A stretch of 7,591 nucleotides of DNA from Deltaproteobacteria bacterium (GCA_015233515.1 JADFXS010000132.1:1-7591), one strand, 5' to 3'; shown: positions 1 to 6,660, counted from the first letter of the stretch. Program-made: numbers and translations. The notes: a model not told the origin generated them from the sequence alone.

Positions 1-2140
1 GATTTATCAACTTGATTTTGCAAAATAATTTTTTGACAACTGTAGAAGATTGGTTTGAGCGAAGCCGGGCAAGGGCCATAGAGCCTTGATCCGGGCCTGA
101 CCAAAGGACCGCCATTGATGGAGGTTGCGCAATTCCGGCTGGAGCATGCGCCTGGCCTTGACCACGGTCATCAACCGTTTCATGGCGCCGATACCTTCCT
201 CCGCGCCGTTGGACCAGAATTCCCGTGGATAAAACTCCCTGGCCAGAAAAGCCAATCCCCCGGCATGGTCGGTCTGCGGATGGGACAGCGCCAGTACGTC
301 CAACCGAGGAAAGCCGTCGACCAGCAGAAAAGGGGCGATTATCTCCGCCCCCCGGGTCGAACTCCGCGCCGGGAAATCCACCGCCGTCGATGATCAGGCG
401 GCGATGGTCGGGGAACCGGACATAGGCGGACGATCCCTGTCCCACATCCAGAATAGTGACTTGCAGTCGAGGTTGATTAAGGTCGATTAAATAAGGGATG
501 CCCCAAGACAGCAGATAAACCGTAGTGACGGCACCGAGCCAAATCAGGGCCCGGCGCCACGGTCTCATACAAAAAATAAGGGCCGTCAAAGAGTAAAAAT
601 AAACAAAAAATTTCCACCCGGGCGTGGGCATCAAAGGATTGATTCCCGGCCAGCCGGCCATCATGTTCATGGACGGGAGGATCAACCACCAGGCTATTTC
701 CAGGGCCTGAAACAACAACCCGGCCGCTCCCGGCCAGACCGTGGCCAAACCCAGGGCGGCCAGGCCCGGAGGAACGAAAACCAGATTGATAATAGGTGTG
801 AAGATCAAGTTGGCCGGTAAACTCAAGAGCGGCAAGTGATGAAAATGATAAACGGCGATCAAGGCCGTGCCCAAAGTGGCGGCCAGGGTGGTGATCGCCA
901 GGCCCCAGGCCTTTAAAATCAAACCGGTTCGCGGCTTATGATCTTCTCCGGGTAACGGCGTCCGGAACGGCGACCAGGGGAACCTGGCGGCCAGCAGAAT
1001 AATCGCGCCGGCGGCGGCAAAGGAAAGCTGAAAAGACGGAGTAAACAGGGCGGCCGGATTGATCAGCAAAATAATCCAGGCGGCGGTGGCCAGGGCGGTC
1101 AGCGGGTCTTTCAGACGATCCACTAGCTGGGCCAGCAGATACGTCCCCACCATGATGGTGGATCGGGTGACGGACGGGCTGCCGCCGGCCAGACCGGTAT
1201 AAAGGATCACCGGCCCCATGGCCAAAACCGACGCCAGCCGGCGGACATCGATCCGCAAGGCTAAATTCGGAATCAGCAACAAGAGCCAACGGATAATGCC
1301 ATAGGCCAGCCAAGCCACCAACCCGATATGCAACCCGGAGATGGACAGAATGTGCGAGAGTCCCAAAACGCGAAAGGATTCTTGGACATCGGTTTCAATT
1401 TCGTCCATACGTCCTAAAAGCAGGGCTTTCATCAATCCGAGCGCCGGTTGGCCGAGCGTCTGGTCCAGGAATCCCGCGGCCTGGGTCCGGAGATGAATCA
1501 TGACGCTACCGATGGAAAACCTCTTCTCCGGCTCCTCGATGACCACCATCATACGGTCGTCTTTCAGAAAGGTTGAGGCCCACACGCCATTCCCGATCTG
1601 ATGCCGCCGAAAGTCATATCCGCCCGGGTTACCAAAGCTGGACAGGCTCCTGAGGACCGCCGGAAACCGAACGCGATCCCCGGCGACCATGCTCGGTCGA
1701 TCTCCGGGGATGGTCACCACCACCTGCCCCCAGGCCGGCCGGGGTTGGCCGCCGATTTCCAAGTATTCGGTTACATCGACCAGCACTCTGGTTCGCCCGT
1801 GAGTCAGCAGCGGGGGCTCACTCACTTGGCCGCCAAAAACCAGCAATCGACCTTGCAAGTGAAGGATATGGGCGGGATGAGGCGGGGGCGTGAAAGTGCT
1901 GGTTGATGACGCCGCGCCGATAAGGGCGAAGACCAACCCCACGGGGACCAGATTCACCTCGCGACCGGTCGCCGCCCATAAAAGTAGAGTAAAGGCCGCC
2001 AGTAAGGCGGCTGGCCAGAGATGGCATGAGCATTCGGCTAGGTCTGGTCCGAGGGCGGCTCCAACCATGAAAAAAGGCAGTAAACAGAGTAAAGGGCGGT
2101 TAACAAAGGAAGAATTATAACGCGTCGGGTTTAAACGCAT
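1..2140 (-). CDS. comEC: ComEC/Rec2-family DNA internalisation protein, frameshifted and cut by the window edge
   Basis: ComEC forms the inner-membrane channel that takes up single-stranded DNA in natural transformation. I translated the minus strand from the ATG at 2140: the frame stays open to the window edge. Residues 16-24 (RPLLCLLPF) resemble the usual hydrophobic ComEC N-terminus, so I prefer this ATG to the in-frame one at 2068; neither has a clear ribosome binding site. An OB-like/DUF4131 region spans about residues 60-190. The Competence membrane domain follows, with its signature SHILSISGLHIG at 262-273 and hydrophobic segments to about 550. The metallo-beta-lactamase-like domain opens with LDVGQG (564-569) and IIDGGG (583-588). 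After FDPG (594-597) the translation stops resembling the family, and the homologous protein resumes in another frame (see 7-381). One surplus base in the C6 run at 348-353 explains this. It could be a sequencing or assembly error, or a real inactivating mutation. Family assignment is firm; functionality is uncertain. Confidence 0.88.
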   Translation of the reverse strand, partial: MRLNPTRYNSSFVNRPLLCLLPFFMVGAALGPDLAECSCHLWPAALLAAFTLLLWAATGREVNLVPVGLVFALIGAASSTSTFTPPPHPAHILHLQGRLLVFGGQVSEPPLLTHGRTRVLVDVTEYLEIGGQPRPAWGQVVVTIPGDRPSMVAGDRVRFPAVLRSLSSFGNPGGYDFRRHQIGNGVWASTFLKDDRMMVVIEEPEKRFSIGSVMIHLRTQAAGFLDQTLGQPALGLMKALLLGRMDEIETDVQESFRVLGLSHILSISGLHIGLVAWLAYGIIRWLLLLIPNLALRIDVRRLASVLAMGPVILYTGLAGGSPSVTRSTIMVGTYLLAQLVDRLKDPLTALATAAWIILLINPAALFTPSFQLSFAAAGAIILLAARFPWSPFRTPLPGEDHKPRTGLILKAWGLAITTLAATLGTALIAVYHFHHLPLLSLPANLIFTPIINLVFVPPGLAALGLATVWPGAAGLLFQALEIAWWLILPSMNMMAGWPGINPLMPTPGWKFFVYFYSLTALIFCMRPWRRALIWLGAVTTVYLLSWGIPYLIDLNQPRLQVTILDVGQGSSAYVRFPDHRRLIIDGGGFPGAEFDPGGGDNRPFSAGRRLSSVGRTGAVPSADRPCRGIGFSGQGVLSTGILVQRRGGRYRRHETVDDRGQGQAHAPAGIAQPPSMAVLWSGPDQGSMALARLRSNQSSTVVKKLFCKIKLIN
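7..381 (-). pseudogene. C-terminal metallo-beta-lactamase-like fragment of ComEC in the shifted frame
   Basis: This frame carries the continuation of the ComEC gene. From about 348 downward it reads AEIIAPFLLVDGFPRLDVLAL followed by SHPQTDHAGG; the HxxxDH metal-binding motif of the metallo-beta-lactamase fold lies at 282-265. A later WPLPGF matches the family's usual 'WPPPGF' position. The nominal GTG at 381 overlaps the upstream frame and is probably not a real start. The reading ends at a TGA at 7-9, directly followed by a TAA (4-6), soon after WPLPGFAQTN. That is before the segments with SLVL and TGD that normally finish this domain, so the fragment is short of a complete domain by something like 100 residues or more. 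The last residues (LLQLSKNYFAKSS) are not family-like and are encoded by AT-rich DNA. Either the gene is decayed or joined to other DNA here, or a second indel lies near 50-60. Confidence 0.75.
348..353. other. Homopolymer run at the comEC frame break
   Basis: A run of six C on the plus strand (six G in the coding strand) sits exactly where the ComEC homology changes frame. The upstream frame reads F-D-P-G-G-G-D-N, whereas the family-like continuation F-D-P-G-A-E-I-I requires five bases in the run. A single inserted base is therefore sufficient. Confidence 0.8.
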
Positions 2141-2178
2141 GTTCAACGCGGTTATGGAGCAGAAAAACATTCGTTGGC

Positions 2179-2451
2179 TGTCATTTCGAGTAGCAGACCC
2201 GCTGGCCCGCGACGGGTTGTGGCCCTTGGAAACGCCCCGTTACTGTCATTTCGACCGGAGGGAGAAATCTCCTGGTCGCCGCGTTGTAGGGGCGATTAAT
2301 CAATCGCCCTCGCTGAAGGAGGCCAGCCGTGGGTTTCAACCCACGGATTGGTTAGTCGCTACGCGACAAAATGTCATATATGCGAAACGATTTCCCGGCG
2401 ATGAATCGCCGGGCTAATAGCCTGTAGCCCCTATGGGGCGCTGAAATGACA
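2179..2451. repeat. Composite palindromic noncoding repeat (MITE/REP-like)
   Basis: TGTCATTTCGA occurs twice at the left (2179-2189, 2244-2254), and its inverse GAAATGACA closes the element at 2443-2451. Between them lie consecutive hairpins: CCCG/CGGG at 2206-2216; GGAGA/TCTCC at 2261-2272; GGGCGATT/AATCGCCC at 2290-2309; CCGTGGGTT/AACCCACGG at 2327-2346 (9 bp, loop 2); GTCGC/GCGAC at 2355-2367; CCCGGCGAT/ATCGCCGGG at 2394-2413 (9 bp, loop 2); GCCCC/GGGGC at 2427-2439. There is no coding signal. From general knowledge, TGTCATTTCGACCG...GGAGAAATCT and GTAGGGGCGATTAATCAATCGCCC resemble extragenic repeats dispersed in several bacterial genomes. That it is multi-copy here is inference. The rest of the gene-free stretch 2141-2529 shows only the small hairpin at 2493-2508. 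Confidence 0.75.
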
Positions 2452-2492
2452 ATGATTATCTGTTTTATTTAGCATAACCCTGGCCCCTAGGG

Positions 2493-2508
2493 TCGGGGAT
2501 TCCCCCGA
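2493..2508 (-). terminator. Possible weak terminator hairpin after glcF
   Basis: TCGGGG (2493-2498) pairs with CCCCGA (2503-2508) around the loop ATTC, 22 bases past the glcF stop codon on the minus strand. No T-run follows in that direction, so an intrinsic terminator is only suggested by position. Confidence 0.25.
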
Positions 2509-2529
2509 ACCAAGCCTGGCAGCCTCTGA

Positions 2530-3801
2530 TTATGCTTTTTCCAAACCCCGTTCCGCCAGCAATTCAACCAAAGGCTTTACCGGATAAGGCCGGTTCAGGC
2601 CGTGGAGACCGTGGAGGCCGTCGGCGAACTGCAGCCAGCATCCGGCACAAGAAGTGACCACCAAATCCGGCTCATAGGGGTCGATCTTTTCAAGGCGCGC
2701 CCGGAACAGGTCTTGACTGAGCTGATAGTGCCAGAGATTGAAAATACCGCCATATCCGCAACAAACCGGCGCTTCTCGGCCGCCCACCAGTTCAACCCCC
2801 GGCAAAGCGCTGATCAGGGCGCGGGGTTCGGCGTGAACGCCTTGTTTGCGTCGCAAGTGGCAAGGATCGTGATAAAAAACCTTAAGCGGTTCGGATGCGC
2901 CGTCCTCATGACCCTTCTCGGGCTGCCACTTGAGGACATTGACTAACAGGTCGGTCAGGTCCTTGACCCGAGCGGATAACGGCGCCGCCTGGTCAAGGTC
3001 GTCCATGTGGGAATATTCCTTGAGTTGGCTGGAGCAAGTGGCGCAAAAGGTCACGAGGTAGTCAAACTCCAAGGAGGAAAACACGCTCATATTACGGCGG
3101 GCTAAATAGGCGGCTGTTTCCGCGTCTCCGGCGCCGGCCGCCGGTTTGCCGCAGCAGACCTGGTCGGCGGGGATGATCACCCGCGCTCCAGCCGAAGTTA
3201 ACAGGCGAACCGCGGCTTCCGCGGCTTGAGGCCGCAGGTAATTGCCCACGCACCCCACGAACAGGGCTATGCGCGGACCCGACCCTTCGCCGAATTCCCG
3301 ACCGGAAGTCACGTCCGGTTTCGACAAAAAGGGTTGGTCAGCCAATTGAGGAAGCCAGCGGTCTTTCCCGAGCATGGGCACCGGAAAACGAAAATGCAGG
3401 CCGCTTTCCGGAGGGACTTTTTTCACCAACAAGCTGCGACCGTGCCAGAAAAACCGGGATAAAGGGCCTCGCGCCAGGAGGTCGCGGGTCAGCATGTTCT
3501 GGAGACGTTCCAGACCGCCGTCCTTGAGAGCCAAGGCCCGGCCGGCCTGAATAAGTTCATCGCCTTTGACGCCGCTGGCGCAGATCTCGGCGCAGGCTCC
3601 GCATAACAGACAATGGGATAACAGGTCTTTCATCCGGGCGGACAAGTCGACCTGGCCATCCAGGTCGGCTTTCAATAGGGCGATTTTACCTCGGGCGACC
3701 GACCCTTCCCAACCGGTTTGGCTATAAACGGGACAGACGGACATGCACCGTCCGCATCGGACGCATTCGTTCAAAAATTTTTTAAGTTGATCGGGAGTCA
3801 T
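2530..3801 (-). CDS. glcF: Glycolate/D-lactate oxidase iron-sulfur subunit (GlcF-like)
   Basis: This 423-residue protein is the electron-transfer partner of the FAD subunit encoded just upstream. It would carry electrons from 2-hydroxy-acid oxidation to the quinone pool or another acceptor at the inner face of the membrane. Two 4Fe-4S motifs are visible: C13-C16-C19-C23P and C64-C67-C70-C74. Two CCG (heterodisulfide reductase-type) domains follow, with cysteines C184, C216-C217, C253, C256 and C314, C347-C348, C385, C388. Length and domain order match GlcF. The second ferredoxin motif ends CASGV, where proline is usual after the last cysteine. The C-terminus has a short HGLHGL duplication (397-402). 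The ATG lies 7 bases after the glcD stop with no good ribosome binding site, so translation is probably coupled to glcD. D-lactate or another hydroxy acid cannot be excluded as substrate. Confidence 0.9.
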   Translation of the reverse strand: MTPDQLKKFLNECVRCGRCMSVCPVYSQTGWEGSVARGKIALLKADLDGQVDLSARMKDLLSHCLLCGACAEICASGVKGDELIQAGRALALKDGGLERLQNMLTRDLLARGPLSRFFWHGRSLLVKKVPPESGLHFRFPVPMLGKDRWLPQLADQPFLSKPDVTSGREFGEGSGPRIALFVGCVGNYLRPQAAEAAVRLLTSAGARVIIPADQVCCGKPAAGAGDAETAAYLARRNMSVFSSLEFDYLVTFCATCSSQLKEYSHMDDLDQAAPLSARVKDLTDLLVNVLKWQPEKGHEDGASEPLKVFYHDPCHLRRKQGVHAEPRALISALPGVELVGGREAPVCCGYGGIFNLWHYQLSQDLFRARLEKIDPYEPDLVVTSCAGCWLQFADGLHGLHGLNRPYPVKPLVELLAERGLEKA

Positions 3802-3808
3802 AGGTAGG

Positions 3809-5188
3809 TCACGGAAATATTTTCCCGGGATTCATTATCCCGTCCGGGTCAAAAGCGGCTTTGACCCGGAGCATGAGGTTCAAACATTCAGCCGGTATTT
3901 CCAAGGCGATATAGTCTTTTTTAGCAATACCCACGCCGTGTTCGCCGGAAATAGTCCCACCCAGTTCCAAAGTGGTAATGAATATTTCCCGGCAAGCCTC
4001 TTCGGCCCGGCGGACTTCTTCCGGGTCGTATTTATTATACATAACATTCAGGTGTATGTTTCCATCCCCGGCATGACCAAAGTTGATGATCAGAACCCGA
4101 TGCTTTTTGCCGATGACTTCCAAGCGGGCCAGCATCTCCGGGATAAGAGTCCGGGGAACGACCACATCTTCATTGTACTTTCCGGACGCGGCCCGGCAGA
4201 TGGCCGTGGACAGAGCGCGCCTGGCTTGCCACATCAGCTCCGCTTCCGCCGCACTGGATGCGAATTTAATTTGCCTGGCCCCACACTCCCGGCAGACCCT
4301 GGCCGTGGTTTCAGCGTCGGCCTTGGCTTGCTGGATGGAACCGTCGGTTTCAATAAGCAGCAAGGCGCCGGCCTTCCGGTCCAGCCCGAAAGATTTATAG
4401 TCTTCCAAAAAGTTTATGGAGTCATGGTCCATGAATTCCACCGTGGCCGGGATGACCTTGGCCGCGGTCAAGGCCGCGATGGTCTTTGCCGCCGCATCCA
4501 TGTCATCGTAGTAGGCCACCATGGTTTCCTTGGCTTCCGGCGCCGGGACCAGACGGAGAATAAGACGGGTGATAATACCCAAGGTGCCTTCAGAACCGAC
4601 CACCAGACGGGTCAGGTCGAACCCGACCACCCCTTTGGCCGTCCGAACGCCGGTCTGGATGACCTCGCCCGTGCCGATGACCGCTTCCAAACCTAAAATA
4701 TAGTCCCGGGTAACCCCATATTTAACGGCGCGGGTCCCGCCGGCGTTTTCCGCGGCGTTGCCGCCCAAGGTGGAAAATTCGCGGCTGGCGGGGTCGGGTG
4801 GGTAAAAAAGGCCTTGCGCTTCAACCGCTGCTTGAAATTTTCCAGTAATTACTCCTGGTTCAACGATAGCGACCAAGTTGGCGGCGTCTATCTCCAAAAT
4901 ACGGTTGAAGCGGTTCATGATCACGACCAGGCCGCCGGCCACGGGTAAGGCGCCGCCGCTCAGTCCGGACCCGGCTCCGCGTGGGACCAAGGGAATTTTA
5001 TATTTCCGGGCGATGCCAATCAGGGCCGCCACTTCGGCGGTGGTACCCGGTCGGGCCACGGCTTCGGGCAGGAACTCCGTTCGGTTGGAACCATCGGAAG
5101 CATACAGGACCAGGTCCTCGGACCTGGTGGAAAAATACTCCGGCCCCAGCAGGGCCTTAAGTTCGGTTATGGCTGGTTTAGCTAACAT
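3809..5188 (-). CDS. glcD: FAD-linked glycolate/D-lactate oxidase subunit (GlcD-like)
   Basis: This 459-residue FAD flavoprotein of the vanillyl-alcohol-oxidase-like superfamily oxidises a 2-hydroxy acid (glycolate to glyoxylate, or D-lactate to pyruvate). The N-terminal FAD-binding domain (about 35-215) has PRGAGSGLSGGALP at 69-82, YPPDPAS at 129-135 and GGNAAENAGG at 142-151. The C-terminal FAD-oxidase domain (about 220-458) has NFGHAGDGNIHLN at 369-381, with its conserved histidines, and SGEHGVGIAKK at 414-424. It ends in the typical MNPGKIFP. Length is normal and the frame is intact. It forms an operon with glcF directly downstream; there is no glcE-like third subunit in the window, as is common for two-subunit GlcD/GlcF systems. 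The ATG has no ribosome binding site and sits right after a promoter-like element. The enzyme class is certain; the substrate cannot be settled from sequence alone. Confidence 0.93.
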   Translation of the reverse strand: MLAKPAITELKALLGPEYFSTRSEDLVLYASDGSNRTEFLPEAVARPGTTAEVAALIGIARKYKIPLVPRGAGSGLSGGALPVAGGLVVIMNRFNRILEIDAANLVAIVEPGVITGKFQAAVEAQGLFYPPDPASREFSTLGGNAAENAGGTRAVKYGVTRDYILGLEAVIGTGEVIQTGVRTAKGVVGFDLTRLVVGSEGTLGIITRLILRLVPAPEAKETMVAYYDDMDAAAKTIAALTAAKVIPATVEFMDHDSINFLEDYKSFGLDRKAGALLLIETDGSIQQAKADAETTARVCRECGARQIKFASSAAEAELMWQARRALSTAICRAASGKYNEDVVVPRTLIPEMLARLEVIGKKHRVLIINFGHAGDGNIHLNVMYNKYDPEEVRRAEEACREIFITTLELGGTISGEHGVGIAKKDYIALEIPAECLNLMLRVKAAFDPDGIMNPGKIFP

Positions 5189-5194
5189 CGCGCC

Positions 5195-5223
5195 ATAATG
5201 ACGACGATCGAGATGGAAGTCAA
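5195..5223 (-). promoter_or_regulatory. Candidate promoter of glcDF, possibly giving a leaderless mRNA
   Basis: On the minus strand TTGACT (5223-5218, five of six matches to the -35 consensus) is followed after exactly 17 bases by CATTAT (5200-5195, four of six to -10). Only six bases (GGCGCG) separate it from the glcD ATG at 5188, which puts the expected transcription start at or within a base or two of the A of ATG. The absence of a Shine-Dalgarno sequence before glcD agrees with leaderless translation. No experimental support is available. Confidence 0.45.
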
Positions 5224-5330
5224 GACTCTGGTTGAAGCGCCCCGCAGCTAGCCGCAGGGAGAAAGTTTTCTCGCCTAACCCCGCGTCAAGTTACGGGGAA
5301 TGCGCTCGCCTGCATATTCACCCTCTAACG

Positions 5331-5363
5331 GAGTTTTCGCAACAGCTCGTGCTGCGAAAACTC
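5331..5363 (-). terminator. Strong hairpin downstream of the membrane-protein unit
   Basis: GAGTTTTCGCA (5331-5341) and TGCGAAAACTC (5353-5363) form an 11-bp perfect inverted repeat; an alternative fold adds CAGC/GCTG around the loop TCGT. It starts 8 bases after the stop codon of the gene ending at 5372, so it is well placed as a terminator or 3'-end stabiliser. No T-run follows on the minus strand, so Rho-independent function is uncertain. Further short palindromes (GAGAAA/TTTCTC at 5259-5272, repeated CCGCAG at 5243-5248 and 5252-5257) lie between it and glcD. Confidence 0.5.
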
Positions 5364-5371
5364 TTAACCCG

Positions 5372-5704
5372 TTAACCACCGAATAAGTCGAAGAAGGGAG
5401 GGAAAGTCCCCAGCAATCCCAAGCCAACCAAAACCAAAGTGATCACGAACATCTTTGAAAAATTCACACTCTGCTTTTTCCACCGTCCGTTGAGCACAGC
5501 CCAGCTTATCGCCCAGACCAGCACGCCTAATAATGTTTTGCCGCTCAACGGACCAACTGGGCCATAAAAGTTAAGGAGCCCGGCAAAACCCGGACTGGCC
5601 TCCGCCAGAGTAGTAAACAGACCTACAGCCAAACATCCTATACCAGCTGCCAGGGAAGCAGCCGCCCCGGGGCCATTTGTCAAAATTGCTTTAGAGTCAG
5701 CCAT
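5372..5704 (-). CDS. Small three-helix membrane protein of unknown function
   Basis: This 110-residue protein is highly hydrophobic, with likely membrane segments at about 13-35, 57-72 and 84-102. Between segments 1 and 2 is a distinctive loop, LNFYGPVGPLSGKT (44-57), and the chain ends GTFPPFFDLFGG. It has no cysteine or histidine motif suggesting a metal or haem site and no signal peptide cleavage site. The ATG has a good ribosome binding site 7 bases upstream. It follows the next membrane-protein gene by 19 bases in the same direction, so the two are almost certainly cotranscribed. I have an uncertain recollection of similar 'FYNPVGPLSGK' small proteins beside a partner like the upstream gene in other anaerobes and environmental genomes, all uncharacterised. 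A role as a small subunit of a membrane complex is inference. Confidence 0.8.
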   Translation of the reverse strand: MADSKAILTNGPGAAASLAAGIGCLAVGLFTTLAEASPGFAGLLNFYGPVGPLSGKTLLGVLVWAISWAVLNGRWKKQSVNFSKMFVITLVLVGLGLLGTFPPFFDLFGG

Positions 5705-5711
5705 GATTTCA

Positions 5712-5717
5712 CTCCCT
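5712..5717 (-). promoter_or_regulatory. Ribosome binding site for the 110-residue membrane protein
   Basis: AGGGAG on the minus strand lies 7 bases before the ATG at 5704, in the 19-base gap after the upstream gene's stop. It supports this start. Confidence 0.7.
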
Positions 5718-5723
5718 TTCTGA

Positions 5724-6254
5724 TTAATGGATCGGAGCGGCTTTGGTGATAAAAGCGCCCAGCAAACCAGCTACGGCTGCGGCCGCGAAAGCGACCGTCA
5801 GAAGCGTTAGGGCGCTTTGCCGTAATTTGTGTTCTACAGCCAGCTTGGCCCCATAGCGCCAGATTATGTAGGCGGCAGCGGTAGCAAGAATAGGGCAAAG
5901 CCAGGCGATATGTTCTTTCCATTCCATGCCGAAGTTATGTAAAAAAGCCAGTTTAGGATTAGCCAAGATGAAAGAACGAGGAAATTCACTTAAATCAGCG
6001 CCTTGGGGGGGCTTGGCTCGATACCAGGTGTAAGGCAAGTAAGTCCCTAAAATTACTGTTAACCACGAAACCAGAGCCATGAGTCCGGCTCCTAACGATA
6101 CCCACCTACGGTGAACTTCCAGGCCCGCTTCGGTCAACCAGCCTGAACGCAGACCCCAGGCCAGGACCCAAACTCCGGCAAATAGTAATAAGAATGTGGC
6201 CCCAAAGCCCATGCCATGAATAATAGTCAACCCTTCACGAAATGAAATCCACAT
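5724..6254 (-). CDS. Four-helix membrane protein of unknown function, possible haem-binding subunit
   Basis: This is a 176-residue protein starting MWISFREGLTIIHGMGFGAT. I chose the ATG at 6254 because AGAGGA lies 4 bases upstream; a TTG at 6284 in the same frame would add ten residues but has no such site. Predicted membrane segments are at about 10-33, 55-73, 116-134 and 149-169. H13 lies in the first segment and H115 at the edge of the third, with further histidines at 48, 106 and 142. The non-membrane loop WYRAKPPQGADLSEFPRSFILANP (about 77-100) looks like a conserved functional face. The histidine placement recalls b-type cytochrome subunits, but there is no recognised family motif, so haem binding is only a hypothesis. 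It is the first gene of a two-gene unit with the 110-residue membrane protein and is transcribed from the divergent region at 6255-6732. Confidence 0.82.
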   Translation of the reverse strand: MWISFREGLTIIHGMGFGATFLLLFAGVWVLAWGLRSGWLTEAGLEVHRRWVSLGAGLMALVSWLTVILGTYLPYTWYRAKPPQGADLSEFPRSFILANPKLAFLHNFGMEWKEHIAWLCPILATAAAYIIWRYGAKLAVEHKLRQSALTLLTVAFAAAAVAGLLGAFITKAAPIH

Positions 6255-6258
6255 AGGA

Positions 6259-6264
6259 TCCTCT
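6259..6264 (-). promoter_or_regulatory. Ribosome binding site deciding the start at 6254
   Basis: AGAGGA on the minus strand, 4 bases before the ATG at 6254. The alternative in-frame TTG at 6284 lacks a comparable site. Confidence 0.6.
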
Positions 6265-6317
6265 CTTCCATCTGAGTAAAACAAAACACTGATACCTCAC
6301 TCCCGCCTAAAACGCTG

Positions 6318-6464
6318 GGCGCTTACCAAATGACCATGCAGCCCGCTCCGCTTAGCCTAACTTGCCACCCCACCTCCTCTCCGGAAGTTACGCTTTAAAT
6401 TAATTTATATTTTAACAAGTAATCATTCCCATGTTTAAGTCAAGAACCTCTCAGGGTAAGCGCC
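6318..6464. repeat. 10-bp inverted repeat pair in the divergent region
   Basis: GGCGCTTACC at 6318-6327 is exactly inverted as GGTAAGCGCC at 6455-6464, with 127 bases between the arms. They could be paired regulator sites upstream of the leftward unit; chance is also possible at this length. Confidence 0.35.
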
Positions 6465-6660
6465 TTTGGAGACAGGATACCGAAAATACAAGTATTGTCG
6501 CTCACCGCCTCGTGGGCCAAAATGGGCCGGTTTAGAAACTGTCCTCTCGACTTTTTGCTCTTTGCAAGCGATTAAAATATTTGCTTTGTTTACAGTTTCT
6601 ACTTTTTTAACGAACCATTCCCGATCCCAAGGGATTATTTTACGTAACCGTCGAATATGC

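Noticed and set aside
348..353. Programmed ribosomal frameshift in comEC
   Set aside because: The required shift is +1 with no stop or rare codon at the site and no known precedent in this family; a surplus base is simpler.
936..1313. A 125-codon minus-strand frame inside comEC
   Set aside because: It overlaps the ComEC membrane domain in another frame; the ComEC frame through this stretch carries the recognisable family sequence.
2139..2417. A 92-codon plus-strand frame over the palindromic element
   Set aside because: The sequence is a string of hairpins; the open frame is a by-product of GC-rich inverted repeats.
2179..2451. Possible CRISPR array
   Set aside because: Repeat units differ from each other, are not regularly spaced, and no cas gene is present.
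3938..4696. A 252-codon open frame on the plus strand
   Set aside because: It lies wholly antisense to glcD, whose protein is an unambiguous family member; the antisense product has no recognisable domain.
6405..6440. Possible sigma-54 promoter (TGGGAATGATTACTTG) on the minus strand
   Set aside because: The GG and TTG elements are two bases too far apart for the strict -24/-12 spacing.
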